Source of the DNA: Sweltsa coloradensis
Taxonomy: Eukaryota; Arthropoda; Insecta; Plecoptera; Chloroperlidae
Reading direction: 5' to 3'
NCBI GenBank assembly: GCA_024449915.1
Contig: JAMZAV010000959.1
Location: 1 to 64,000, forward strand
Length of the DNA: 64,000 bases
Shown: positions 36,351 to 47,819 of the stretch, piece after piece
Layout of the letters: each line of letters opens with the position of its first letter
Position numbering within the stretch: the first letter of the stretch is position 1
Translations under genes and position numbers: made by a program
The notes under the pieces: generated by a model
The model's input: the letters and a program-made list of their open reading frames with translations, nothing else
What the model was told of the DNA's origin: nothing
Databases searched by the model: none

Positions 36351-37062
36351 AAGCGAGCGAAGCGAGCGTTTCCATTTGACTCTGCCGGAAAAATTTGTCA
36401 CTCGTTTTGTTTTGTTTTTTTGTTTTGTTTTTTTTTGTTTTGTTTGTATGTCTCGCCATAACGTTTGAACGGAGGCTCGGATCGAGTTGAAATTTTGACC
36501 ATCCGCAAGCTTTGTTCTCGATTGAATGCCATTAGTTTTGTGGCAAAATCGTTCAAAAAGTTAAAAAGTTACATTAAAGTTAATCGAAAGTTTTTTTTTC
36601 AAACTAACCGGAGACAAAATCTGAGATAGCCAAATCATTTAGAATGTCCGTCCGGTCACGAATATGTTAATTTTAGTTTGATCCGATAAGTAGTGTAGAT
36701 GGAAATTACATTATAACAAAAGTAACGTTGCCATGGCAACGAAAAGACGCGCGAAGTTTCTAATGCACTGCCACCTAGAAGTAATCAAAATACTTTCGAG
36801 GAAGCAGTCTATTATTTGTCACCAAAGAGTTTAAATATTTTTCCCAATGAGTCAAGGTCCTCTAGATGGCGGTGGATTTTATCCACAAAGTAAAGATTTA
36901 CATACGGGTTTACCCAAATACCTTGGCAATAATAAATAATATCGGAAACATGGCCCTGTGGACAGCGAACGTCGCAAATTTTAAAATTTAAAAAAATGTG
37001 CATTGTGGGTCTAGCTATAGCACGTGCTCGCTTATCAACGCGTCCAACTGAGCGTTTCCTAG
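36351..37062 (+). mobile_element. Helitron2/HINE-like element, copy E (best-preserved)
   Basis: The 5' end is AAGCGAGCGAAGCGAGCG, preceded by T. Near the 3' end the 8-base inverted partner GCTCGCTT (37026-37033) is followed by a hairpin, AACGC (37037-37041), ten-base loop, GCGTT (37052-37056), then TC and CTAG (37059-37062) with a host T after it. This is the asymmetric-terminal-inverted-repeat layout of Helitron2/Helentron non-autonomous elements. No Rep/helicase coding is present. It is the same subfamily as copy A in opposite orientation, but keeps about 240 bases (36802-37040) that A lacks. Confidence 0.75.
36727..36740. promoter_or_regulatory. Perfect RFX-type X-box inside copy E
   Basis: GTTGCCATGGCAAC is identical to the site in copy A at 8129-8142 and lies at the corresponding place in the element. 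Its conservation between two diverged copies suggests it was in the ancestral transposon. Confidence 0.5.
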
Positions 37063-37518
37063 TTAGTGATACAGTGGCGGTTTACCACTGATAACGAGAG
37101 TTATAAATTGAAGAATTTAAGTTCTTTGAAAATATTGAGCATTTGTTGTTATATTTGAGAAATTCACATCACTCAATATAGTTTTTCGAACCTAATTATC
37201 TTCAAATCACACTATTTTCATAAATAAAATATGCCTTTACATATGCCTCGATGAATGAAATGCTTCTCATACGTTCAAATTGATCTTTATAGTTTGCCTT
37301 TACTCAAAATTATCGATACAGAAAACGTTTTTAAGATGTCAATGACGACCATGAAACAGTGTTCATGCAATCGTTGAAATCATACTCATGCTGTACCAAC
37401 CAATTTAAGATTATAAATATGTGATTTGGTTCGGCTTTGAGCTCTTATAAAAGCATAAAATCACAACGGTTGGTACTTCGTGAAAATTTGATCCAGTATA
37501 TTGGAACTACTACACACA

Positions 37519-37817
37519 CAGTGGCGTATCCACTATCCAAGGGGGGAGGAGGGAAACCCCCCCCCCTTTGCCGAAAACGCACAGATTTTTACCAAAATGA
37601 CCTTGAAAGAGAAAACTTTTTGATTAAAAACAGGATTTTAGTAGGTAAGAAGTTGGTCATTGTGATGCTTTAAAACGCACAGGTTTTCACCAAAATTACC
37701 TTGAAGTAGATTTTTTACTGGGGGGGAAAGACCCCCGGACCCCCCACTTGACCTTCGGTACATCTATGAAATAATTGGTTAAAGCCCTCCCTTTATGAAT
37801 TCCTGGATACGCCACTG
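37519..37817. mobile_element. hAT-type MITE
   Basis: Perfect 14-base terminal inverted repeats, CAGTGGCGTATCCA (37519-37532) and TGGATACGCCACTG (37804-37817), with G/C runs next to each. The CAG start is typical of hAT elements. No clean 8-base target duplication is visible. Inside is a direct repeat of about 43 bases (AAAACGCACAG...ACCTTGAA at about 37576 and 37672). It is non-coding. Confidence 0.75.
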
Positions 37818-38760
37818 CTACAAATATGTATAAAACGTTTTCGAATGGTTCTGTAGACGTATAGACCACCAACATAAAAATGAAATATGCCACACATTTT
37901 ATAGTCTACATGAGTTTATTCAAGTTATCACGTGACTATTTCAAGCAACTATTTTATCTGAATATTTTATTTTCGTTGTCTGCTTTGGACTAAAACCGAC
38001 CCGAAAGTGCAAAAATGAGCAGTTTTCCCTTTGTTTGTCAACTTTGACATATTGTTGGACCGGAGTGGGTAATTTTACATTGGTGCTTTAAAATTACCGA
38101 TGTTTTACAGGATTTGTGTAGATAAAGGGGTTGGTTCAATAATCTAATCTATCTAATCTAATCTCAGCATTTAATTAATGTAGATTATTTTTAAAATGTA
38201 AACATTTATATTTATTTTCACCATTATACTGTTTTTTGGGGTAATGATATAGGTAAAAAAAAAACACTTCGCTCCCTACTCCACTGGTTTCTTGGCAGGG
38301 CATGGCCATGCTCATTGCCTTGTCTTTGAACAACGTCTTCGCTTCTTGCATCACTCACCTATCGTCTCGATTAACCGTAGAACATTGATAATTATAATAA
38401 TCATAATTTACACAGAAAACTACGTTTCGAGGCTATCTGATGACCGCATCAAGGTTTCTCACCATGACGACAACAATAGAACCCATACTTCAGAGCATAA
38501 ATAGATTATGTATTTCATATTATCTGTGTTCAGTCGTGTATCCAACCGCACAGACTAGGTCAAAAACCCAATATCAGAATCCATGTTAATGAAAGAAAAG
38601 CTTATTGACCCGGGAAATGAAATAGTAAAAACACACGTCAACAGATGACCAGGGTCAAATTTTCGAGCCAAACTTCCTGGCGCTTACTCAAGTAGACTTT
38701 ATTATAGGACGTCTTGTGTAGGGAAAAGATTTGCATGACGTAAATAAAAATAATATATAT

Positions 38761-39051
38761 TTACAAGTGTGAGGTCATCACTATACCATTGACTAGCTCT
38801 CTCATTGTTTGCGTATTATTATTAACTTCATCCCCTGCTGCGTTATACGATGAAATCGCTCCCAGAGATAATAGACACACAGACAAAGCGTACAAAAGCA
38901 CAAGTTTTACGCTATTACAAACACGAACGCCGAAGCCAAAGAGTGAGTAAAGTAAACACGTTCTGTACGCATCAATAAAATCAGTGTAATATCCAAAGAA
39001 GTCACAAACAAAAAATATTTGTAGAATATAGTGCGACCTGAGTGCGGCCAA
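38761..39051 (-). other. Possible terminal exon with hydrophobic segment, speculative
   Basis: This is an open frame of 96 codons on the minus strand without an ATG in its first half. The second half reads as a hydrophobic segment (LVLLYALSVCLLSLGAI) followed by a polar tail rich in N, T and E, ending in TAA. A plausible splice acceptor (TTGATGCGTACAG) lies inside, just before the ACGTG codons near 38960. The pattern would suit the last exon of a small secreted or membrane protein. It is equally possible by chance; I assign no function. Confidence 0.12.
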
Positions 39052-39479
39052 TGGAAAACGCCATAAGTAAGCACTCCAACAACTATTGTTTTTAAATAAG
39101 TTATACCAAAAATATAGGCTAACAACTGATTGATATAGTCATCTGTTTTCAAACATTTTCAAAAATGTTAAAATTGATTTTGATTGTTTAATTTTTCTTT
39201 GAAAAATGCAAGAGGAATTTGCCGAAACTTTGGAAATAATTCTACGCTGATAACCCGAAAAAGCTAACATGATTGTCTACATATTTTTTATGTCCTGTAT
39301 ATCCCCAAAAAGCAAAAAGCATTCTCATTCCATCATTTGCTCGTGTTTTAATAGTTTTGAGTTGGCATCGAGGCTTATCGAAATGTTCAATATGTGGTGT
39401 GGTACATGCTGAATATACATGCAGTTTCACTCGAGCGAGAGATGATATTCTTATTAATTTTATAGTTTCATTCAATAAT

Positions 39480-39640
39480 CGATAGGTCGCTAGTTCGATC
39501 CTTTCCACCACCAATCACGGTTGAAGGTGTGTCCAATGTGTTTCTCAGTTGAGTTCTGCTAACATAAATTATCCCTTGGACATTCATTTCCATTAATATA
39601 TACATTGCATGCTGCATCGGGTCTTTTCACACGAACTCAG
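39480..39640 (+). mobile_element. Decayed tRNA-derived SINE
   Basis: A B-box-like AGTTCGATCC (about 39492-39501) is followed by a body with TTTCTCAGT, GTTCTGCTAAC and CCCTTGGACATT words. The order resembles the other SINE copies at 22266 and 34560, but it is strongly diverged. Confidence 0.4.
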
Positions 39641-41271
39641 GTTCAGTTAGGGCATTGCCTCACACCAATACGTTAATTCACTATGATCGATTATTGTATT
39701 TGGTACGTTGCTTAACAATTATATTATTTTGTAATAGGTACTTGAGATAATTTCCCCATACAGATTGTTAAGTGATATGATATTTCGCAAAGGGTATAAC
39801 CAGGCAATGTGCGCCACTCCAATCGTATCATACACATCACATATAATTACATAAAACAAACAAACGAAATGTTCATCCACGCCCCAGTTTCACATGATGA
39901 TTATACGTTCTTGAAAGTTCTCATTAACTTGATGCTGCCTCCTTCAGCTGTGTTTTGTTTTGGTCTGCACCATGCGGCTTCTGAAATGAGAAGATAATGA
40001 CGTCATAGCGACGGGGGTCGGGGATGGAACAGAATGTCAATCTCGCGGTCTGTGATCTCCGGGACTGTCGGACTACAGATGGTCGAGAAGCATTGTCTGG
40101 AGAGCAAGCGGAATTGAATGGCAGAGAGAGGGAAGGAATCATAAAGAGAAAAGGGGAATGATGTTTGTTTGCGTTTTGTTAGCATCAAGTTGCATAAAAT
40201 ATAGGCTATTAGATACCCGGAAGGACTGAATTCTTGCATGTGGGACATTCATTTTGTAGGTTTACGATCTTTTAGGGATAATTGGTGAAGTTTGGCATAT
40301 TTCATTATAAGAATATAGGGACGCCGAAAATATTGGGGCATGGTCGAATTTGTTTTTTATGTTTATTTATTACGGTCTCGTGTATTTTGTCTTTGAGTGA
40401 AAATTTGTAGAATGTTATCGTTTTAATAACTTACATAATATACACGAATATTGTTTCCTGCTTGTTTATCATGGCCTTCATCCATGTCCGCATTTTTTTT
40501 GTTTTCCAGGAAATTTTACCGGTTTACGAGCGAAAGTGTTACAAATGAGTTTTTGCGATGATAATGTAATATCTAGAACAAAAGCAGAGCAACCGACCGG
40601 GTTCATGCATGTACGCTATATAAAATTATTTATAAACATTCCCCGTGTCGCACCATAAGATTTGTTATTTACTAGCTTCTTTCTGCAACATTTACGATAC
40701 ATCACAATGCATGATTTTTTATATAGGACTATGCAATATAATTCAGAATTCCAATTTTCCATTCAATCTACGTGGAGTCGAGGATATTGGTTGTATAGTT
40801 GAGCTGTTAATACATTACATTTTATACATTCTAATAAAACATTAACTTTAGTTGCTGTATTTATTGATAACCGAATTATTTAAGGGCTCATGTACGATGT
40901 ACTAGTAATAATGCTTATATTCGTTTCCTTGCTTATGTTTTATTGCGATGTAAAGTAGAATATTGAAATCGTGTGTGTTCTGTTTTAGTACTATGTTCGT
41001 AAGAGACAAAATCATTCATTGCATATTATTGATGCATTTTTTAAATACTAGGACTCACTGACCGTTCGGATTGGATCAAAATACCAACTTAAAAAGTATT
41101 ATAAATGAATAATTTTGAATGTTCGTGCTCGTAGCAACGTTTATGTCTCTCGTGAAAATAAATAAAAATAGATCTAGATAAAATTAACAAAATCATTTAT
41201 TTAAACAGGATTCACACATAACCATTTTATAATCATGTTCTCCTATCACTACAATAATAATAGTATGTGCA

Positions 41272-41577
41272 TTATGATTTATGCATGAGGTAGTCAAGTA
41301 AAGTTATGCTGTTAGCTGATCTTTGAACGAAATCGTTTATCCAATAATGTTGAAAGTGAACGTTTTCGTTTGAAGAAGCGAACTTGAATGTTGTGTAATT
41401 GGTTGTGGTAATGAGTGAACAGCGGCTCTTGTGATGGCACTCGTAGTTAATCACAATACGTACGGGGCGAACAAAGAAGACCATTGTCTCTTCATTGTCC
41501 TCGGGACGCGATGCACTACTCGTCGAGCTTGGTTTATATACATATTGAGGTAGGTAAGGGACCGAACGCTGTTGCAT
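41272..41577 (-). other. 101-codon ATG open frame, uncertain gene
   Basis: It starts with ATG (41577-41575), ends in a stop at 41272, and is noticeably GC-richer than its flanks. The translation has a protein-like composition (MQQRSVPYLPQYVYKPSS at the start, then RPEDNEETMVFFVRPV...), with no low complexity. I recognise no domain. A splice acceptor-like TCGCAG lies about 14 bases upstream of the ATG, so it could be an exon. Chance is a serious alternative. Confidence 0.18.
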
Positions 41578-42642
41578 TATGTATTGTCTGCGATTAGAGC
41601 GCCAATTTAACTAAATACACATGCATGGATACTTACCCATTCATATGAGTAGGACAGTGGCGGAACGCAACCTTGGGAGAAAGAAAGGGGGCGAATTTTG
41701 ATTGTTTTTTTCTCTCACTCGGATTTGAGTGGTGGTTTAATTTTTATTTCCACGTGTTTCGTTTTTTAATCCATCAAGGTTAATTTTTTAAGCTTAAATT
41801 TGAATATTGAACCAATACATTATGTTTGGAAAATCGGATTTGTTACAAATAAAATAAACCGTTATTGTCTTCATATTAAATATTCAGTACACATAATTAT
41901 GTAGTTTACAACCATGTCGTCCCTAATCAGAAGTACTCTTGAGTATATAATTTATTTTTGAAAAATTAACTACCCCCTCAGGGAACTGATCAACATTAAA
42001 CATTTTAACACACCACTCGAGAAAAACATATGGCGTGTAATAATTTAGAGGCATCAAATGGTGCAGGTGGAACATCAAACACAACACAGGCACAACTTAC
42101 CGCACAAAAACTTTATATCAGACTCAATGCTGCAAATTGAAAACCAATCAAACAATCATAGCCATACTGGACGACTGTAAAATATTATTAAAAAGCAATA
42201 TTTTAAAAAGTTTATTTGTTTTACAATACCAATAAATAACATGAAAAGTTTGGTATAAAAAAAGTATTCTATAACCCAAACTTGAGCTGCATTTTCTAAA
42301 CATTTCAAAGCGCTTCGGAAAAGAAAAAAATGTGGTCAAAGTTCTGAAAACTGCTGATAGATGGTGTGGCATGTGCACAATCTGACTGGCATGGGCCATA
42401 GCACATATTATCTGTGACCATAGACACAAAATATGCCCCCCTGTCTCTGAAAAAGCACAACCTATGGATCGAGGACGACAAAATTGATGTAGTGTGCATA
42501 TATTATATTTTTATTAAAAAGCTATAATATACATTTTTAAAATGTATTTATTGTTTCAAAACTAAAATGATAAAGCCAAACATATCGTGTGTTCTGCTTT
42601 CTGAACAAGTTGTGATAATACACATTAGTGTTATATTGATAA

Positions 42643-43333
42643 CTAGGAAAAAAGCTTAAGTCCCGCGCCGCGTTTTTGGATGAGCGTAATTGGTGCATTG
42701 AGCTGCCATGTGTTTTGCGAATTTTCTGTTTTTCTGTGGTTAAAATCACTATTAAATTGAAATGTTTTTTAAAATTTAAAATTTAAAAAAAATAAAAAAT
42801 TAACTTTATTTTTTAATTTTTTTTTAATTAATCGTAATTGTTAAAAAAAAATCGTAAATTGAAATTTTTTATAAGAAATAATTTCTCGATTGCGCTCAAT
42901 TTAACAGTAATATATTAATTCATAAAATTAAGGTTATGCGAAAAAATCATTTCAATCGGATAAAGCATGTAGGTGTTATAAGTCAAAGAATTGTTTAAAA
43001 AAGAAAAAAAACCATAAAATTTCGATTTCTATGATAAATATTTTTTCAATTGCGCTCAAATTTTACAAGAATATCTTAATTCATAAAATAAAGGTTGTGT
43101 GTAAAAATCATTAAAATCGGATAAAGCATGTAGGTGTTATAAGTCGAAGAAATTTTTTAAAAATCGAAAAAAATCGTAAAATTGCAATTTTCATGAGAAA
43201 TAATTTTTCGATTGCGCTCAAAAACGTGGCAGTTCTTAGTTCAGAGATTTCGAAGGCCTCCATAAAATTTCATCGCAATCGGAGTATCGGTTTAGCCGGA
43301 ATCGTGTTAACAGACAGACAAAAATACAGAAAG

Positions 43334-43366
<33 letters not shown>

Positions 43367-43438
43367 ATTCCGGATTTTTCTCCAGTGTAGTGAAATGGAA
43401 TCTTCGCTCGCTCGCTACGCTCGCTACGCTCATCCAAT
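42643..43438 (-). mobile_element. Helitron2/HINE-like element, copy F
   Basis: Same subfamily and orientation as B and C. The 3' terminus CTAG (42643-42646) is followed by T, though its hairpin arms have decayed. The minus-strand 5' end is ATTGGATGAGCGTAGCGAGC with an extra GTAGCGAGC repeat. Three interior units containing ATAAAGCATGTAGGTGTTAT-like or TTCGATTGCGCTCAA-like words are arranged in tandem. An A run of about 29 lies at 43338-43366. Confidence 0.75.
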
Positions 43439-45321
43439 AAACACTACAAGCAGAGTAGAAATTGTTCCTGTTCGAAAACAATCCGGTTTTCGCATAAGAG
43501 TAAGACACCTGTGACATATAATTCTGCAACTATCATTCAGTTGTCGTCTCCAATAGTATAGTTGTACCGTGGCAAGTTTGCTGTTGGCCGATGCTGGAGG
43601 CATTGACGGCAATCAGCGATCAGTATTTTCAATCGGAGTATACGCTGATTGACTAAAATTCACCCACCAACGACACCAGTATCGGTAAAGTTGACGGAAC
43701 ATGAAACATTTATCAAAACAGGTTGGAAATATTGATTCCTCCTTTTTTGAATGTTCACTTTTATTATAGCCTTTTTGTCACAAATAAGTTGACGTCGGTT
43801 AGTCGGTATGCCGGTAAGGCGCCTTAGGTATCTGATCTTCTGCTGAGCACAGACTTGCTCCAGAAATAGAATGCATCGTCATAAAACGAGTATCTACGCA
43901 TTCCTATACTGTAATTAGCATTGAAATTCCACAGTTGGATTAGACTGGACTGGCGTTTTTAAACATTCTTCGTTTATCAGAAATGTGAAATCTATAAACC
44001 TTCTATTAGGCATGCCATTCTCACCAAAACTCCTCATCATGATTCATCAGTGCGATTTAATAACATCATTTGTTCAAGAGAGAGAAAGGGAAAAAAGATT
44101 ACAAAAATATTTCTCGTGGGAAACCTGCTCAGTGTGCAATGTGAAGGGGTTGTCCGAGAGCTGTTTAGGAGGACACAATCCCTTGCATTCGCGTTAGCGA
44201 CTGAAGAAAACCTTGGAAAAACAGTCAGGATTGCCGATGGCGGGATTCGATCCCGTGACCTCCCGAATCAGAGCTCCACTTGTTACACATGGACCACGAC
44301 CATCGGTCAAGGAATGAGTGCCGCATCTTGGTCACTTTCCTTGCAGTAGACATGTGGAAATTGGAATATTTCTTGATTCACTTTCTTGTTGTAGGACAAC
44401 ATATTATTTTAAAAGTATTTTTAGAAGAGTATAAGGTTCGCCTAAGTGTAGCTCCTTTGAAGGGAACTTGCGGAGAAATCATTATGCCATAAATAATTCA
44501 CAGTCATTGTGGATTTTAATCATTATTAATTTAACAAAACCTTATACTGCCTACTCTCAGGACTCTCACGAAACAAAATCGAGTTTACAAACAAATTTGC
44601 CGCTGAATATCGATTGTTTTCTCGATTGGTGGATACTCGATCGACTATCAAAACAATATTCATTATACTAATTAATTGATTGTTTAACCTAATGTTACCT
44701 TTGAGTTAGCCATTGCTTCTTTGTGTTATACAAATGTTACAATGTGTGACAGAGTTGCTATGGTAGGCCTATTGAACGATGCATTTTTAATTCAAACAAT
44801 TGATAGTAATCGATTGATTATTATATTTGATTATCAAAAGTACCTACGTCGAATGGCAATTGTGTAATTAGTTATTGCAGAAAGACTTGATGAGTATTGC
44901 CTATTTTACATAGTTACAAAGTAAAAGATAAAATAAAATCTCAGACAACACACAACTTCTATAGGCCTACACTAAATTATGCAATACGGCCCGATTTGAA
45001 AACACTTTCATTCTTCACTTACCACTTTTCTTCATGCACATGTCCTCCCACGTGCCTGGTCTAGTTCTATTGAAAGGTGCAGAAAGATCGCCAGCAATAT
45101 GGAACATGGAAGTTATTTGTGTATATTATTATATAATTAATTGCCTGTTTTAAAACGTTGAACATACAATGCGTTGTTGCTAATTTGCCATGTATAGTAC
45201 AATTAACATAAAACTAATGGCTAATGCCAAATGGATATACTAATTATATTTACACGATGCAAAACTAAATTATATATATTATTTTGTTGCTATATTATTC
45301 ATAGATTGGGTAGGTAGACTG
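43439..45321. other. Intergenic, no gene seen
   Basis: Nothing recognised apart from the SINE at 44135-44320. Short open frames across 43985-44492 overlap that SINE and are not credible genes. Confidence 0.4.
44135..44320 (-). mobile_element. tRNA-derived SINE (minus)
   Basis: On the minus strand it reads TGGTCGTGGTCCATGTGTAA (A-box region), CTCTGATTCGGGAGGTCAC, B box GGGATCGAATCCC, GGCAATCCTGACTG, TTTTCCAAGGTTTTCTTCAG, TCGCTAACGCGAATGCAAGG. This is the best-preserved copy of the family also seen at 22266, 28500 and 34560. Confidence 0.65.
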
Positions 45322-45633
45322 ACTAACAACGTAAGTGCAGAACAATATAAATGTATGCGTTTTCTGTCCAACCCATAATATACTTTTATCACGGGTCGAA
45401 ATGTATGAACAAATTATACACATACAAATGAGTTATGGTGCTCAATTCACCCTCAATGTAGATTACTCTTATTCTTCTCCATCACAGTTTATTCGAAAGT
45501 AATTTGACAAGAAATCATTGGTAAAAGTAAACTAACAACGTAAGTGCAGAACAATATAAATGTATGCGTTTTCAATCCAACCCATAATTTACTTTTATCA
45601 CGGGTCGAAATGCATTAACAAATTATACACATA
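45322..45633. repeat. Pair of 103-bp direct repeats
   Basis: Copies at 45322-45424 and 45531-45633 (start ACTAACAACGTAAGTGCAG, end AATTATACACATA) differ at only a handful of positions, and their starts are 209 bases apart. They may be the long terminal ends of a small solo element, or a recent segmental duplication. The 106-base middle has no recognisable content. Confidence 0.9.
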
Positions 45634-47514
45634 TTTTATTTTTTTAAATTTTATTTAAAACCTTGTTGATTCTCAGACTATAGGGAGCCATTATTATTCC
45701 AGTTCTGTGGGCTCGGCCCCACCATTAAAATATTAGTAGCGAAAGCGAAATGTACCCTGTACGTGGACGTGCTATGTCGCAACGAAAGAACCTCCTTGCA
45801 AGGTGCTACATACAACCCGACGACAACGAGAGCGACAAAAACGCACGTGTGAGTGTGACAGGAACTCGCATCGCATCAGTTCAGCGACATCGATTTAAAT
45901 CTGAATGAATTCTCATCTTGATGGTCGTCTTTGTGAACGTCGCCGCGTGCCGCTTTGTGCGAGCTTTTGTGCGACATGGGCCGAATACACTTGAGTACTA
46001 ATCCTGTCTGCATTCAGCCACTCGACTATAGGATAGTTGGCGATTTGGTTCCTGCATATTGAGGAACGGCGGATGAGATCGAGAGGGCCTAATTTATCCC
46101 CGGAGATCAAGATAGTGGTGCTCGAACTGTGTGCACTGGACCGAAGCAAATGGCGCAATTTCAAAATTGCAATTGAAACTAATGGAAGTTACTTTGTGCT
46201 GGCTGAGGACCGCCGCACTTATAAATAGGCATTATGATCTTTCACATTACCAATACCGGAACAACCATCTGTAGTCGTTTTATTACTAAATATTTTGTAT
46301 TTGAGAGAAATATGGACGGAATACGTTCATTAGCTATTAGAACAATGTGTGCATGCGCAAGTGTTGACGAGCCTCAAAGATGTGGATTTGGGCGTCCAAT
46401 AAGAAAAATTTGGTTAATATTCTGTGCGTCAAGTTTTAAACTCATATGCGCCTTTTATACCACCAATGACTTTTTAATCACACAATTGAAATTAGTCCAT
46501 GCTTCCTTCTCGAAATGTGTTTATAAATAGTTGTTTTGTAAAGGAATGGATATGTTCCAGCATCGAGGTGAATCTATTTATTGTACAACGGCGCGACGCA
46601 AGAAAGAATCTTATGTCATATTCTTGGTATTTTAAAGTTTATAACTTAATAACAACAGTCATATGAGAAAAAATATTCTATATATTATTATATTTTATAG
46701 GGGCAATGCCCACAAAAATGCATGTCAATCGGAGAGGAGGTCAGGCTATGTTCGTGAGACGTGACATCTCAAAGAAGGACGGACGGATGGACAGGAAAGT
46801 AATGCATATAGCGAAGATTTTCTCCCTTATTATGTGGCTGCATGTGAATAAACACTAATTATAACTGTTTATTTCATGAATGTAGCATTTGTGCATTGTA
46901 TTTGTAGCTAAGCAGTGCAGTGTTCAACAGAATTGAACATATTTTTTAGTGTGTATTGAAAATCTCGGCGAGACGACATGGCTGCCCTGGGATTGAACCG
47001 GCGGAAGTCAGGCGGGTCAAAGCCTTGTTTGGTCCTTTTACCTAAATTAGAAAAACCCTTTTTTGGGGGGTCTGGGATGGGAAGATACCGTTACATCAGG
47101 CTTCAGTACACAATCTGTCAGACCTAGACTGACAGAAAGGGTACAATATACATCTCATACATGGCGACAAGGTCATTTTGCACTCAGATAGGATTATACC
47201 GGTGGAGATTGCTATTCTTAGGTAGAAAAGCAATGAAGCGTATGGGGTGGTCATTTCATTTCACAGAGAATGGTATTTGAAATAACTCAAAAGTAGGTCG
47301 AGTCCTACTGTGAACAGAATGAGTTGTGATGCATGATATCATCTATATGGCGGCATTTTTTATGGTACCTCCTGTATGTCTGATTTTGTGCCAGGGTTCG
47401 TATTTTATTATAGGAATTGTTTTTGCAATTAAGCTACTGCTAACCATTTTGATTGTAAAATAAAATGAGTTTTTGCCAGTAGGTGGGCATTATTGTAGTT
47501 GTGCTATTTTATTT
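45634..47514. other. Intergenic, GC-richer patch 45760-46230, no gene assigned
   Basis: 45760-46230 is GC- and CpG-richer, with open frames of 60-80 codons on both strands but no recognisable domain. It may be a regulatory island. A tRNA-like word set with GGGATTGAACCGG (about 46988-47000) suggests a decayed SINE at 46960-47040. The remainder is AT-rich. Confidence 0.35.
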
Positions 47515-47709
47515 TTTATAAATAAAAATCATTGGACTTTTCACTGTTAATATTATCTTTATTTTAAATTGTGATATTTCGATTCCTTTACAGGAGTCTT
47601 TATCAAAGACAGTTAGTTTGATAAAGACTCCTGTAAAGGAAACGAAATATCACAATTTAAAATAAAGATGTTATTAACAGTGAAAAGTCCAATGATTTTT
47701 ATTTATAAA
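47515..47709. mobile_element. Foldback element 3 with hammerhead-like arms
   Basis: Near-perfect inverted repeat arms (about 47515-47607 and 47617-47709) with only a nine-base spacer. The right arm reads TTGATAA (47618-47624), A, GACTCC (47626-47631), a six-base loop, GGAAAC (47638-47643), GAAATATC (47644-47651). The left-arm copy has GGAATC, which pairs better with GACTCC. The order is the same as in foldbacks 1 and 2, with the four bases after GAA again palindromic (ATAT instead of ACGT). The first box departs from CUGANGA at two positions. Confidence 0.5.
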
Positions 47710-47819
47710 GTTACTACCTGTTATATAGTTTCATTTTTATTTTTTTAATAATCTATTTTATTTATTTGTTTTTTTGTATTCGCACATATAACAGATCAAT
47801 CATGCAGGTATCTATATGG

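Larger units (their letters stand above)
37818..42642. other. Intergenic, no gene assigned
   Basis: Apart from two weak small-ORF candidates and a SINE listed separately, nothing was recognised. CAGTGGCGGAACGC at about 41655 looks like one end of a hAT-type element, but no opposite end was found. The rest is AT-rich. Confidence 0.35.

Noticed and set aside
41655..42000. Third hAT-type element starting CAGTGGCGGAACGC
   Set aside because: No matching inverted end or target duplication was found downstream.
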